Shown: positions 1-13,952 of the stretch, piece after piece
Layout: the number at the start of each line of letters is the position of its first letter
Numbering within the stretch: position 1 is the first letter of the stretch
From: Desmodus rotundus
Taxonomy: Eukaryota; Chordata; Mammalia; Chiroptera; Phyllostomidae
Direction: 5' to 3'
Length of the DNA: 64,000 nucleotides
Assembly (NCBI RefSeq): GCF_022682495.2
Contig: NC_071387.1
Coordinates: 195,402,143 to 195,466,142, forward strand
Translations under genes and position numbers: made by a program
Notes under the pieces: model-generated
The model's input: the letters and a program-made list of their open reading frames with translations, nothing else
Told to the model about the DNA's origin: nothing
The model's database searches: none

Positions 1-329
1 CTGCAGAGAGAGGGGTCTATCTCCAATGTTCAGCTGGGTGCTGGTCACCACATGTGTGTGAGGAAACTGCTGGATGCTGGAAGAATGACCACCCTAAAGA
101 ATAAGATGGGACCATGCTTCATTCTGGCACAGGCCAAGAAATAGGGTCTGTTCTCACCTGTGAAACTGGAAAATCATAAGATTCTTGGGGCAGTAGATAC
201 AGCTCATTGAAGTCTGTTGTCTCAAAAGTGGTGAAAAATTAGTCCTATAATGAACATTGTCCTTGTCTCTCCTGACAAACCTTAAAACAACTGAAAACAA
301 ACTCAAGAAAAAGAAAATAAAGCACTCCA

Positions 330-545
330 GTTGAGAAGAATTAAAAAGTATACATTGGTAGTTACAGAACAGCCATGGAGCTGAAAATACAGTATAGAAA
401 ATGGAGTAGCCAGAGAACTCATAGAATGACCCATGGACATGAACGATGGTGTGGGGATTGCCTGAGGGAGTGGGGTGCTGGGTGGAGGGGGCTAAGGGGG
501 AAGCCTGGAACAACTGTAAAACCATATTCAATAAAATATAAAGAA
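330..545 (+). mobile_element. L1 3'UTR fragment (old)
   Basis: This is a 3' untranslated piece of a LINE-1 on the plus strand. It has the G-rich run typical of mammalian L1 3'UTRs (about 450-505), then the tip ggaacaactgtaaaacc and an A-rich end with AATAAA. The tip resembles those of the long L1 at 7583 and the half-L1 at 22311 (read on their sense strand). No ORF2 sequence precedes it, so it is 5'-truncated. The open frame across it is a chance frame. Confidence 0.6.
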
Positions 546-864
546 GAGATAATATTATCAAGAATATTAGGAATACACAAATATCCAGACAATTTACAAG
601 GTAAAATTAAATTGCTTGGGTTTCAATTTTATAAAATTACCAGGTATGCTGTAAGCAGGCAAATATGATTGATGATGAAAAGAAAAAAATAATCAAAATC
701 ACTCTGGTCATGTAAAAAAATGAACAAAGAAGGTAAACAAGTATACAAGGAAGGTAAACAAGGTACAAGGAAAATTATACCAGAGGTAATTATGCATTTA
801 TACAAAGAAACAGAGAAAATTGGAAACTATAAATACATTGGTAATTATGTGACATATATATCTT

Positions 865-1066
865 TTTTAAAAGATTTTATTTATTTGTTTTTATAGAGGG
901 GAATGTCAGGAGAGGGAAACATCAATGTGTGGTTACCTCTCTTGCGCCCTCCTACTGGAGACATGTCCCGCAGCAACTCAGGCATGTGCCCTAGCCTGGG
1001 AATCTGGAGACCCTTTGGTTCGCAGACTGGCACTCAATCCATGGAGTGACAGCAGCAAGGGCCCTG
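865..1066 (-). mobile_element. VES SINE (tRNA-derived), minus strand
   Basis: This is a bat VES-type SINE in reverse orientation. Its T-rich stretch (reverse of the A-rich tail) lies near 865-895, followed by the body with aacatcaatgtgtggtt, and the tRNA-like head with ccctttggttcgcag near 1010-1026. The pol III B box is degenerate because of extra bases. Both sides carry atatatatctt (854-864 and 1075-1085), a possible target-site duplication, but the right copy sits in an AT dinucleotide run, so it is weak evidence. The SINE interrupts old L1-like sequence. Confidence 0.85.
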
Positions 1067-1088
1067 TGAGATATATATATATCTTAAA

Positions 1089-1900
1089 GCAATGATATTA
1101 TTCATAAGGGATAGTATTTCACAGCTAGTCGGTTTTATTTCAAGAATGCAAGTTTGGAATTATATTAAAAAATTTATCGATACAATTTGGCATATTTGGC
1201 ATATTAAAAAAAGAAAAACAACATACAATCATCTCAAACAGACACAAAAAAGACACTTGATGGGTTCCAACATACATTTGTGATTAAAATGCTGAGCAGA
1301 CTAGGAATTGAAAGAAACTTTTTTTAATTGTTTAATGTCCTAAGTGACTTGTATGAAAAGCCTATACCTAACTTTACTCAATTTGTTAAAAGACTGAATA
1401 TTTTTCCCTAAGATATGGATCAAAAAAATGATGTCACTTCTATTTAACGTTGAACTACAGGCATTTCTACCAGTGCAAATGGGCAAAGAAAAGAAGATAT
1501 ACAGATAGGAAAATGAGAAATAATATCTTTATTTGTACAAGAAATGTTTGTCTATGTAGAATATATAATGGAAATAAAGAATGAGCAGAACAAATCAGTT
1601 TAACACATCTTTCAAGATATGAGTAATGTAAAAATGAATTTTATAACTAATAGAAATTGATAATCAGAAAATGAAAATTATAAAACAATATGAATTAAAA
1701 TAGCATAAAAACATGAAATAATTTGGCATATATCTGACAAAGCTGTGAAAGTTCTGCATGCTGCAAATAACAAATGACCCCTGGAAAAAATTAAGATAAC
1801 ATAAATAAACTGGGAGTTATGCTGTACTTATGGATCAGATGCTCAATATCACTAAAGTATCAGTTCTCCCCAAACTAATCTATAAATTCAAAATATATCA
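1089..1900 (+). mobile_element. Old L1 ORF2 fragment (reverse transcriptase region)
   Basis: A decayed LINE-1 ORF2 piece on the plus strand. The stretch aaaatgctgagcagactagg with the following gaattgaaagaaact matches the L1 region just before the reverse-transcriptase catalytic motif. The part at 1780-1880 matches later RT sequence ('agttctccccaaactaatct...'). Many stops and indels make it non-coding. The remaining short frames have no integrity. The VES at 865 lies immediately upstream and may have split a longer copy. Confidence 0.6.
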
Positions 1901-2429
1901 TTCATTAAGTTTTATTTTAATGAATAACTCATTTTGATGAAACTTTATCACCTTCCTAGGCATCTGAATAAGCCCATTTCAGTAAGAAATAAGAATTTCA
2001 ATATTGTGGTATTTTATAACCAGTATAAAAATTCCAATTATTGTCATGCCAATCTCATAACTCTATTTGGCACAATTTATTTGCCATAAATATTATTTTA
2101 AATATGTCTTGCATCCATAATTTAACAATAAAAACTGAGTTATTGCCCACTTACAGACATCAAATACAAGTTATTTTGGAGGGAAAAAAATCACAACAAA
2201 TTTCAGTGTATAATCTTCAGTTTCATACAAAATATCCAACCATTTTAAAGTATCCTTACTCTGAATTTTTGTTAATAAATTGAAAAATTATTCTGTCAGT
2301 TATTATGAGGAATTGTACATTTATTATGTGAATAAATGTTCAGCAAATACCGGGATGTGTTGTCACTTGATTTGTAAGGCGGCTGCCATTCAATGGCTCT
2401 GGGAGATTGTCACCAAAGCTTCACTAACT

Positions 2430-3230
2430 TGTTCGATAACCACCTCTGAAAGCTTTGTATGTGTTGCACACAGGTTTCATCTCTTGTGGATAAATAGCTC
2501 AGAGGAAAAGTTCTTGGCTGCACAGTAGGTGGATGTTTAGTTTACGAGACACTGCCAAACAGCATTGCAAAGGGGTTGGGCTGGGCAATGCCTATGTGCA
2601 GAGTAGCCAATGAGCACCCACTTGCCTCTCTCTCCTCTGGCTCTCCCTCTGTACGTGTGTTGCGCAATTCATTTTATTTAGTTTTGATATTTATAACACC
2701 TAGATCTCCTTCTAAAATTTATTAGCCCACTCTGTTCATTTTTCATAGAACTACAATAGTTTTAACAGTGTTTAATTTTTCAGGGCAACAGAGAGCTTTT
2801 GTGAAATGATTTTCCATTTTATTCATCCATCTGGAGGGTTTTTGAGGATATTCACTTATCCTGGTAGAAAATTTATCATCAGTTTCATGAGAGAAGACAT
2901 TATTTCATTCCTCTTCTGTTTTATAAAAGAGCATGTGTAGGGGTTGTAACATTTCTTGTCAAATGTCTTATAGAATTCACCAGGATAGCCACCTGTGCCA
3001 TGGATTTACTTTATGTGAAACTCTCAAATTATGAATTCATTTTCCTAATGTTTATAGGGTATTCAAATTTCCCATTTCTTAGTTTAGCATTGTTTTGAAA
3101 TTGTTTGTTATAGATATTTATTGTCTCTTTAATACATAGAGCATCTCTAAAACCATATTTGATTCCAGTATTAGTGATTTTAAGGAGTTGGGCTTATTTT
3201 CTTTCTTTAAAAAAGAAAGAACAAAGAAAA
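2430..3230 (-). mobile_element. Old L1 ORF2 fragments, minus strand
   Basis: Two decayed antisense L1 blocks. The block at about 2480-2580 matches the ORF2 C-terminal region (acactgccaaacagcattgc). The block at about 2940-3110 matches the RT N-terminal region (gtcttatagaattcaccagg). Their order fits a minus-strand element, but they are only about 0.5 kb apart, much closer than in a full L1, so the copy is internally deleted or is two separate insertions. Everything is heavily mutated. Confidence 0.55.
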
Positions 3231-6200
3231 ATCATGAAAACCATTGCATTTTTCTCAATCTTTGTCACCACCAGCTTCTGGAAGGCTAAGAAATAAGTAT
3301 TATGTTTAAGGGAATGAAAATAACTGTATATTTATGTTACCAGTTTCAATCTCTTGCTTATGTTCTATAGAGAAATCAAGACAATTACTATTTAACTTAT
3401 GCTTCATTATGTAACCAGTAGAAATCCAAATAATTTGCCTATAAGAATGTTTTTAAAATAAATATATCATTGTACACTAATTATTGACTCTTTTCACACA
3501 TAATTTACATAATTGAATTGATAACCAGTGAATATATCCATATAATGGTGGGTTCAAAAGTTGAAATAATAAAATCACTAGCAAATCTTTTAAGCTTTAT
3601 GGAGTGCTCCCTCAATGAAGTAGAAGAACATTAGTAGGTTATTCTTAGAAGCTAGCACCAACATTATTCTTACCTCAGTCAACTTGTGAATATAAGGTGC
3701 TGCTTTACTGCCTTCAACATAATGTAAATATAATTTATATCACACATAATTCATAAAACAATGCTTGTGTTACTTATTTTTGTCATTATTTACAAAAGCT
3801 ACAATAGGACCTCATGAATTTGGGACCTGCTGAGAGAATTTGTCATAAATGTAATATTATATTTTATATATTTAAAATATACATGATGCTCAAAAATGAC
3901 ATAACACATTTTTGTCTTATAAATCTGAAGCATCCTAACTCACTTTGTATCACCCAAAGTAGACATAAGTTATTTCCTCATTATAAATCTATTTTCTGTG
4001 TTAAACTATTCATCTAAAAGCCTTCAGAAAATTAAATAAATGAATTACAGTTATACTGAAAGTAGTGTATATTGCAATAAATGAGTCACTTATTGTGATT
4101 TGTATGAATGTTACAAGCAAACAACCTCATATGAAACACTATATTTTAATACATGGAACATGGTAGAATTCACAAATAATAGTTTGTTAGAGAGCTCTCC
4201 CATTTTATATGGTAAAACATTAATAATTCAATTTCTATTGGATTCTATAAATGTATCTGAATTACTGTATTTAATATTTACAACATTACAAACTATGATA
4301 AAATTTGTCATAAAATATTTATAGCAACCCTAAAATCTAGGATTATCAGACAGCCATGGCAGAACTCTGATTTTATTCACCCTTCTCCTGATGGCCCTTT
4401 GCCAATTTTAGCTTTTTATCCTACTCTAGTTACACAGTATTATTCTAAATCATTTATTCTAGGGTTGTTCTCTTCACTAATTAACATTGGACATGATTAT
4501 TATAGAGAATTTTTTAAATTCAATATAAAGGGAAGTTTTCTGGGATTCTTCTAAGAAGTTCTTTGTTATTCTTCTGAAAGAAGACCAAATAGCATTATTC
4601 TATTTTATCTACTGGAAGCATTTCAAACTGATGGATACGATTATCAGCATATGATGCCTATAACTACTGTAGTCACTCTTGGAATCTTAAGGTCAAAAAC
4701 AGGTGTGTCACAGAAAACCTGATCTGTACATGACATTCAGAACCACAGAATTAACTACCATGTATGTAACACCACTGCCTCTGCCCTCCTTGTTTCAGAG
4801 TATTTAATGACTTTTCTGTTACCCACTGGCCGTTAATTATGTACATGTTAACCTGTGATATTAATAGAAGCATGGTGATAATTTTCTATTAATAACATAC
4901 ATTTCTAGCAATAATAGAATCAGCAACTAGGTAGTATTTATTTATTACTTGGCATAATATAAACCATTAAAGGTTGCATTTAAATTTTTTAATGTCCTAG
5001 ATAATGCTTTGTGAGAAAGCACACAAATAGCAGACTAGGGAAGATGTATTATGCCCTATGTGTATGATTATAGAGTTTCAGATTTTCTATATGTCTGTCT
5101 CTGTCTCTCTCTGTTTTCCTTATATGATAATTTTTCTTCACTTAATATGCATTTAATATAATCTTAAAAACAGAACTTTAGATAAATTAACTTTTTTCTA
5201 AGTCAAATCCATAATTGAAAACATTAAGGGACAGCCCCATTGTCTGAATTTAACTGAATTGATTAAAATGTTCACAAAAAAAGTACATCTGGCATAAAAG
5301 CTCAATTTAAGTAAACTCTGTATTTTAAAATTACTTACATTAACTGTGAAATACAATGGTACACGTTGGGAAAAGTTCAATTTCATAATTATTTGATATT
5401 AAACAATAAATACAATACTAAAATATTATTTGTCAGTTGCAATTTCTTATATATAATACAGAAAAGTGACTTCAAATATTCAATATTTTTTTCTGTACTT
5501 TAAAATTCACATGCAATTTAAGGGAAAAAGGTATTTAAAAATGAATTCAGAGCACATCAAGTATTTTCTCACCAAACAACATGAAGTTCCGATGATCTCC
5601 TAGGTAGAATGTGAAATGTAATATTTTGGTTGGATGTGTACACTGTATTCTAATTAGTTTCCTGTTAAAAATAGTACAGCATTACATATATTTAAGTTTA
5701 GTCTAACTTAAATGATAAGCAGTGTTGCCTTTAATGCAATCCATTAATTATAACAATAAAAACCACCTTGACTCTACTGATTGTGTCAGAACAGAATTTA
5801 GGATACTTTGTAAGGTCTTTTCTGTTATTATTTTCATTAATTTCACTATGCTCAGCAGTATTGGTGCTGATTTGCATTCCAAAAGATAGTTTCAAATGGT
5901 ATCATGAATTTAACTTAAAACATAAAAGCCAAGGAATTCAAAGTTAAGCTCATGTTAGAATTTGTTATAATCCCTATTAAAACTGGGCAACTTTTAAATT
6001 TTGCATATTTTTCATTTATAATGCTCTCTAATAGTGTTGGCCTTACTGCTCAAAGACACAGAATAAATGTTTAAGACTCAAGGTTTAATGGACTTTGTAG
6101 AACCTTTGTCCATCTATGATTTTCTTTACCTAGCTGATTTTAAATTATTTGCTGTGAAATAACTATGCTTCTTTTATTCAGAAATAGTTAATATGTATCT

Positions 6201-7570
6201 ATGATATGCGACATTTGGCATTTTGCTGAGAATTCACAGGTAAAAATCATGATATCTTGACCTAAAAATGCTCACAATGTGATGAGGAAGATGAAATTGA
6301 CCAAAAATTAAATTTTTAGAAATAAATACTTTGAAAAAGATGCTGCTAGATTGTTAACTCTAAATCAAATTGGAGAATAGTGAAGGGAGTATTTTGAAGG
6401 TTTCTTAAAGGAAAAACTGACCCACAAAGGAGAAGAAGTGGAGAAAAAGGATGTCAAGGCCCAGGATTCTAGCCTGTCACTGGATCCACTTCCTTCCCGT
6501 CTTCTTTCTACACAGGCAGCATAGAAATGAAGCTGCTGAACAGACTATGGTTCCTCTTTCCTATATTAACCAAGATGGTCATTTTAGATCACCCTGGACA
6601 TTGACCTCCCTTTTTTAGAACATTTATTAACAAAATATTTTATTGTAAATTCTTTGTCCACCTCTCTGAAGTATAAATCTTCTCCCACGGCTGGACAATT
6701 TTATAGCCCACTAGGTCTGTCTCAAGGACCTGGGAGCCATACCTTTGAAATATAGTCAAGGAAGCTCGTGTCCCTGTGCCATAGTATCTGTGGAAGTTAG
6801 GAGCCCAACTTTCCATAACCACTCATTAGCAAACACGGAGGGCTAAGTCACATTGGCCTGTCTCTCTCCTAAAGTCCTGCGGTGTTAGTGCACTAGCTCT
6901 CCCAACACTGAAAAGCACTCTTTTCTTTTTCTTTAAGTGGAGTTGGGTTCAACCTCTCTTCCCTATTGGAATAGTCATGAAAAAGTCTTCCTTGCTTGTG
7001 TATCTCCACCTGGTAAATTTTTTCTTTGACAGTTTCAAGGCATAATTTCCTCATAAACTAATTGTGAAGTGACTTTAAGGAGTCAGTTCTAATCAGAGAA
7101 AAATAGTAATTTTACAAAATGAAATTTTCAGTTTTTAGTTTGTTGATCCAAAAGGTAATGAATATCTTTGTCATGGAAAACCCAAAGTGAAATATAAAAT
7201 ATGTATTAAGAGTAAAAATTATTTAATTACTTTTCATCCTAATGACATTCAAGACTGGTTGGTATGTCAGAAGGTTTACTAAAAGCACTGTGGGTTTATT
7301 ATTATTTTTTTTGCTATGACAAAGCAGAAGTAGAGGTAAAATTTGATCGATGTGGTAATGACTGTAGATTTATGAGGCTCCTTGATGATAAGAAAAGAGG
7401 GAAAATATCTTTTATCAGAAAAGTAAAGGTAAAAGAAGACAAGTATTCTTCTGTGTGTATGTGTATTTTGTGCCTGCATCGGTGTGTTTGTATATATTGC
7501 GCAATGTAAGGAAATTACCATTGACAGACCATTAACAAGGGCAAATTTCTACAGAGATGACTATGCCATT
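3231..7570. other. No gene; unclassified AT-rich DNA
   Basis: I see no gene here. The DNA is AT-rich with no tandem array. Two stretches, 6230-6440 and 6600-7000, are less AT-rich and have the look of very old interspersed repeats, but I could not name a family. Confidence 0.5.
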
Positions 7571-7859
7571 TACTTCAGTTTTTAAAAACAAAATCATTAC
7601 TATTCTATTACAGTTGTCCCAATTTTTCCCCTTTTGCCCTCAATCACCCAGCCTACCCCTCGCTCCCACAGTCAATCTCACAGTCAATCCCTGCTACCAG
7701 TCCATATCCATGGGGCATTTCTACATGTTCTTTGACTAATCCTTCTCCTTCTTTATACCATTATCCCTCTCTCCCTCCCCTCTGGTCACTGTCAGTCTGT
7801 TCCATGTCTCCATGCCTCTGTTTCTATTTTGCTCATTCATTCATTTTGTTCACTAGATT

Positions 7860-10800
7860 ATTCTTATAGGTGAGATCATATGGTATTTGCCTTTCACTGC
7901 CTGACTTATTTCACTTAACATAAGCACACTAGGTCCATCCATGCTGCTACAAAGGGTAGGAGCTCCTTCTTTCTTTTGCTGTGTAGTATTCTATTTTGTA
8001 AATGTACCACAGTTTTTTTTTTGATCCACTCATTTGCTGCTGGGCATCTAGATTGCTTCCAGCACTTGGCTATTGTAAGTTACTCTGCTATAAACATTGG
8101 GGTGCTTAGGTTCTTTGGAATTGGTGTTTCAGGATTCTGAGGGGATAATCCCAGCAGGGGAATCACTGGATCAAAAGGTAGTTCCATTTTGGGGGTTTTT
8201 GAAGAAATTACATACTATTCTCCACAGTGACTGCATCAGTCTGCATTCCCACAAGAGTGCACTAGGGTTCCCTTTTCTCCACATCCTCAACAGCACTTGT
8301 AATTTGTTTATTTATTAATGATGGCCATTATAACAGGTGTGAGGCAATATCTGATTGTGGTTTTAATTTGCATCTCTCTAATGACTAGAGATGTTGAGCA
8401 TCTTTTCATATGTCTCTGGGCCCTCTGTATGTCCTTCCAGGAGAAGTGTCTGTTCAGGTCCTTTGCCCATTTTTTAATTGGATTGTTTGTCTTCCTGGTA
8501 TTGAGTTATATGAGTTTTTTATATATTTTGGAGGTTCAACCCTTGTCCAATGTATCATTGGCAAATATGATCTCCCATATGGTCAGTTCCCTTTCATTTT
8601 GATGATGATTTATTTAGCTGAGCAGAAGCTTTTTAATTAGATGTAGTCTCATTTGTTTATTTTTTCCTTTATTTGTCTTGCCCTAGGAGATACATAGGCA
8701 AAAATGTTGTTACATGGGATATCTGAAATTTTACTGCCTGTGTTTTCCTCTAGGACTTTCATGGTGTTGCTGCTTATGTTTAAATCTTTTATCCATTTTG
8801 AGTTTATTCTGGTGTATGGTGTAAGTGTATAGTCTAGTTGAATTTTTTTGCAACTACCAGTCAAGTTCTCCCAATACCATTTATTGAAGAGGCTATTTTT
8901 ACTCCATTGTATGTTCATGCCCTCTTTGGCAAATATTAATTGACCATAGAGACATGGGTTTATTTCTGGGCTCTCCATTCTGTTCCATTGATCTAAGCAT
9001 CTATTGTTATGCCAGTACCAGAGTGTTTTGATTACAGTGGTCTTGTAGTATAGTTTGATATGAGGTATTGTGTTCCCTCCTACTTTCTTCTTCTTTCTCA
9101 AGATTGCTGAGGGTATTCGGCTTTCTTTGGTTGCATATAAATTTTTGAAATATTTGTTCTTGGTCTGTGACATATGTCACTGATATTTTAATAGGAATTC
9201 TGTTGAATCTATAGATAGCTTTGGGAAGTATGGACACTTTAATGATGTTACTTCTTCCAATCCATAAACATGGTACATGTTCCCATTTATTTGTATCTTT
9301 TTCAATTTCTTTCTCCAGTGTTCTATAGTTTTCTAAGAAATGTTTTATCTCCTTGGTTCAACTTATTCATAGGTACTTTATTTTTTTTCCTATACTAAAT
9401 AGGATTTTACCCCCAATTTCTCTTTCTGATGGTTCATTCTTGATGTACAAAAATGCCATTGATTTCTGAATATTGATTGTATATCCCACTATTTTTTCAA
9501 ATTTACTTATTAGGTCAAGTAGTTTTTTGGTGGTTCTATGGGGTTTTCTATGTACTTTATCATGTCATCTGTGCACAATGTTGGTTTAACTTCTTGTTTT
9601 CCAATTTGGATGCCTTTTATTTATTTTCTTCTCTGATCACTGTGGCTAAGACTTCCAGTACTATGTTGAATATGGGTGAAAATGGGCACCCTTGTCTTGT
9701 TCCTGATCTTAAGGGTAAAACTTTTAGTTTTTGAGTATGATGTTAGCAGTAGGTTTCTCATACATGGCCTTTATTACATTGAAGTATGCTCCCTATATTC
9801 CCACATTGCTGTGTTTTTATCATAAATGGATACTGTAATTTATCAAATGCTTTTTCAGCATCTACTGATATGATGATGTGATTTTTGTCTTTTGTTTTGT
9901 TTATGTGGTATATTAGGTTTATTAATTTACAAATATTACATCAATTTTCCATCACTGGGATGAATCCTACTTGATCAGGTTGTATGACATTTTTAATGTA
10001 TTGGTGGATCTGGATTGCCAATATTTTGTTGAGGATTTTAGCATCTATGTTTATCAGAGATATTGGTATCCTGTTTTCTTTCTTTGCTGTGTCCTTACCT
10101 GGTTTTTATAATGTTGGCCTTATAAAAAGAGTTTGGGAGTGTTCCCTCTTCTTGAATTTTTTGGAATAGTTTAAGAAGAATGGGAGTTTGTTCTTCTTTG
10201 AATGTTTGATAAAAGTGCTTGGGAAGCAATCCAGCCCAGGGTTTTTGTGTGCTGGATTTTTTTTTTAATTACTACTTTAATTTCACTAGTTGTTACCTGT
10301 TTATTCAGGTTTTCTGCTTCTTCTTTATTCAGTTTTGGAAGATTGCATGTTTCTATAAATTTATTCATTTTGCCCAGGTTGTCCAATTTCTTGGCATATA
10401 GTTTTTCATAGTAATTTATTACAATCTTTTGTATTTCTCTGGTATCGTTTGTAACTTCTCTTTTATTTCTGATTTTATTTGGGGGGTCTTCTTTCATTTT
10501 TTTCTTTATGAACTGGTTAAAGGTTTGCTATATTTGTTTATCTCTTCAAATTACCAGATCCTGGATTCACTTATCCTTTGATTTTTTTCTTTTTTGTTTA
10601 GTCTATATGTCATTTAATTCCACTCTGATCTTGATTATTTCCTTCCTTCTACTTTCTCTGGGCTTTGTTTGTTGTTGTTCCTCTAGTTCTTGTAGATGTA
10701 AGATTAGGTTGTTTACTTGAGATTTTTCTATCTTCTTTAGCTAGCCCTATATTGCCCTCTCGGGACTGTCCTCACTATGTCCCATAGGTTTTGTGTTGTT

Positions 10801-11378
10801 GTATGTTCATTTTGTTTCTAGATACATATTTTTTATTTCTCCCTTCATCTCATTGTTAACTCATTTGTTATCTAATAACATGTTATTTAGTCTCTATGTA
10901 TTTGAATGTTTTTGAGTTTTTTTCCTTGAGGTTGGTTTCTAGTTTTAAGCCATTGTTATCCAAGAAGATGCTTGATATGATTTCAATTTTATTGAATTTG
11001 TTGAGGCTCGTTTTGTGTCCTACATGTGCTATAATTTTGAAAATGATCCCTGTGCCCTTGAAGAGAGTGTGTATTTTGCTTCTTTGGGGTGAAATTTCTG
11101 TAAATAATCATTAAGTCCATTTGATTAAGAGTCCATTTGATTCAATACCACAGTATCCTTGTTGAATCTTTAAAAGTTTTATCTATTGCTGACAATGTGA
11201 TGTTAAAATTTTCTGTGATGACTGTATTGCTGTCTATCTCTTACTTGAAATCCTTCAATATTTTCCTTAATACTTAGGTGCTCCTATGTTGGGTGCCTAT
11301 ATGTTTACAAGGTTTATATCCTCTTGTTGAACTATTCCCTTGAGTATTATGTAGTGACCTTATTTGTCTCTTGTTATA
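7860..11378 (-). pseudogene. L1 ORF2 pseudogene (endonuclease tail, RT, C-terminus)
   Basis: Remnant of the L1 ORF2 protein, which in intact elements nicks DNA and reverse-transcribes L1 RNA at the nick. Surviving minus-strand blocks are: endonuclease sequence at about 11110-11378; a pre-RT block at 10171-10497 with EIQKIVINYYEKLYAKKLDN and FIETCNLPKLNKEE; and a C-terminal block at 8649-9237 with [20 protein letters not shown] and [13 protein letters not shown], both hallmark L1 ORF2 segments. C-terminal sequence continues to about 7860 in pieces. Several stops and frameshifts separate the blocks. The N-terminal part of the endonuclease is missing, not just mutated. No function is expected. 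Confidence 0.85.
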
Positions 11379-11382
11379 GCAA

Positions 11383-12340
<958 letters not shown>

Positions 12341-12394
12341 TGTGCAGGAGAACAATAATGCACATAATAAAGAAGATTGAGGTGGAATTCATCT

Positions 12395-13937
12395 CAGCAG
12401 AGTCTAATGTTTGCCACTGTCTTCTCTTCCTGGGTCCACCCTGGTAATGCCAAACAATGTCCCAGTCTAGCGTGAGGCAGCATGTTTGAGACTACAGGCA
12501 ATCCACAGTCTGTAACTGGCTCCTTCAGGCTTAGTGATCCCCACTGTTCTGCCCTGCCAGCTTTCCGTCAGCACAAGGCTCAGGAATAGTTCATTTAATG
12601 TCATAGAGCACTGCCCTTACCTACTCCACCTGTCTCCAGGGGGAGCCTCTGGTGCAATCAGGAGGGTGGAATCATTGGGTCACCCCAGTTCAGCCTTCAG
12701 GGAAGATTATGGGAGTATTTCCCTGCCCCACCTCAGTCCTTGGTCTGTCCCAGATTATTTCCAATAGTGCATAATTTCTGATGAATTAGCTATCCATTTC
12801 CTATGAGGGGCTAATCTGTGTAAAAGGGTCAGTTCTTTCCTCCATGATGCTGATGGCAGCTGTGTATAAGAGCCAAGGCTGGAGGTTACCCTAAATACCC
12901 ATTGCTATTCCTGTCTCTAATATCTGTGCTCTTCTGGTTTCAGTGAATCAGGGCCTGAGGAGCCAGCATAGCTGGTAGCGTCCAATAGAAGTTCAGAAAG
13001 AGCCCTTTTAGAGCTTCTTGTTCTTTCCCCTGTGGACATACACCAAGCAGGGGACTCCTGAGCCTGTTCTCACTGATCTGCGAAGTCTGCAATCCTGTAG
13101 GTAGCATAGGCATGCTGCCTGTGAGGGGACCTGTCTGGCTGCAACAGATGTCAGGAGTTCAGCTCCTGGCCTGGAAGTCTCACTCTTGCAGGAGACCCAT
13201 ACCTAAGTCTCTGCTCTGTGCAGCCCCCTGCTCACCAGCTTTGCTGGGTCATGTCCCGTAATCCCTTCCCCATGCCACTTTCTATTCTTCTTGTGTAGGT
13301 GGGCTCAGTGGGACCGAACTGCACTTTCACTCTGGTTTCGTTGTTGGCAGAGCCCTTATGCACAAGAGCACAAGGTCCCCGCCCAGCCACAACTCAGCTC
13401 TCCTTTCACAAAAATCTGTGTGGCACCTACATTGCAGCCCCAGCCATGGTTCAGCACCCCTGTGACCCACCTCCCCAAAAAGCAAAAAGTCTCTCTCAAT
13501 CAAGGCTGACCACAGTCAATCAGTGCCGCCAGCAGTTTGAGGAGATAGAGTTTCTCTCTGGAGCTCTCCCAGTCGGTGCTGAGGCTATGGCCATGGTGCT
13601 CACTGTGTGTGTGAAGTCTAGGTCTCCTGGACTCTGTATATCCTTCCAAGTCTCTCCCTGTGTGGGACCAGGGACTCCACTCCAGGATGGGAGCAAACCA
13701 CCAAGCTGTATTTTCTGTCATTTTCTCCTCTGCTGCAGGCTCCTCTCACAGGACATTTCCCTCTCAACTTATAAACTCTCTTACTGGATGGTGCAAAGCT
13801 TTCTCTGTATTCCTTGTCTTCAAAAATCCCATCAGTTGATATTCTATTGATTGTTCAGGTCACTTGTCGGAAGATCAGCTGAAAATCCAAGCAGGTGGGC
13901 TCAGCTTCCACTCAGCCACCATCTTTCCTGTCTCATG
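12395..13937 (-). promoter_or_regulatory. L1 5'UTR (promoter-bearing region)
   Basis: About 1.5 kb of relatively GC-rich sequence at the 5' end of the long minus-strand L1. In L1 elements this region carries the internal pol II promoter. It ends at the 5' start motif gatggtggctgagtgg (minus strand) right beside the flanking duplication, so the 5' end appears complete. Several open frames run across it in both directions, including one of about 180 codons, but they match no protein I recognise and are best seen as chance frames. Confidence 0.6.
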
Positions 13938-13952
13938 TATTTCAGTTTTAAA

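Noticed and set aside
13299..13850. 183-codon plus-strand open frame
   Set aside because: It runs antisense across the L1 5'UTR, shows no domain and overlaps other chance frames; no splice or start context.
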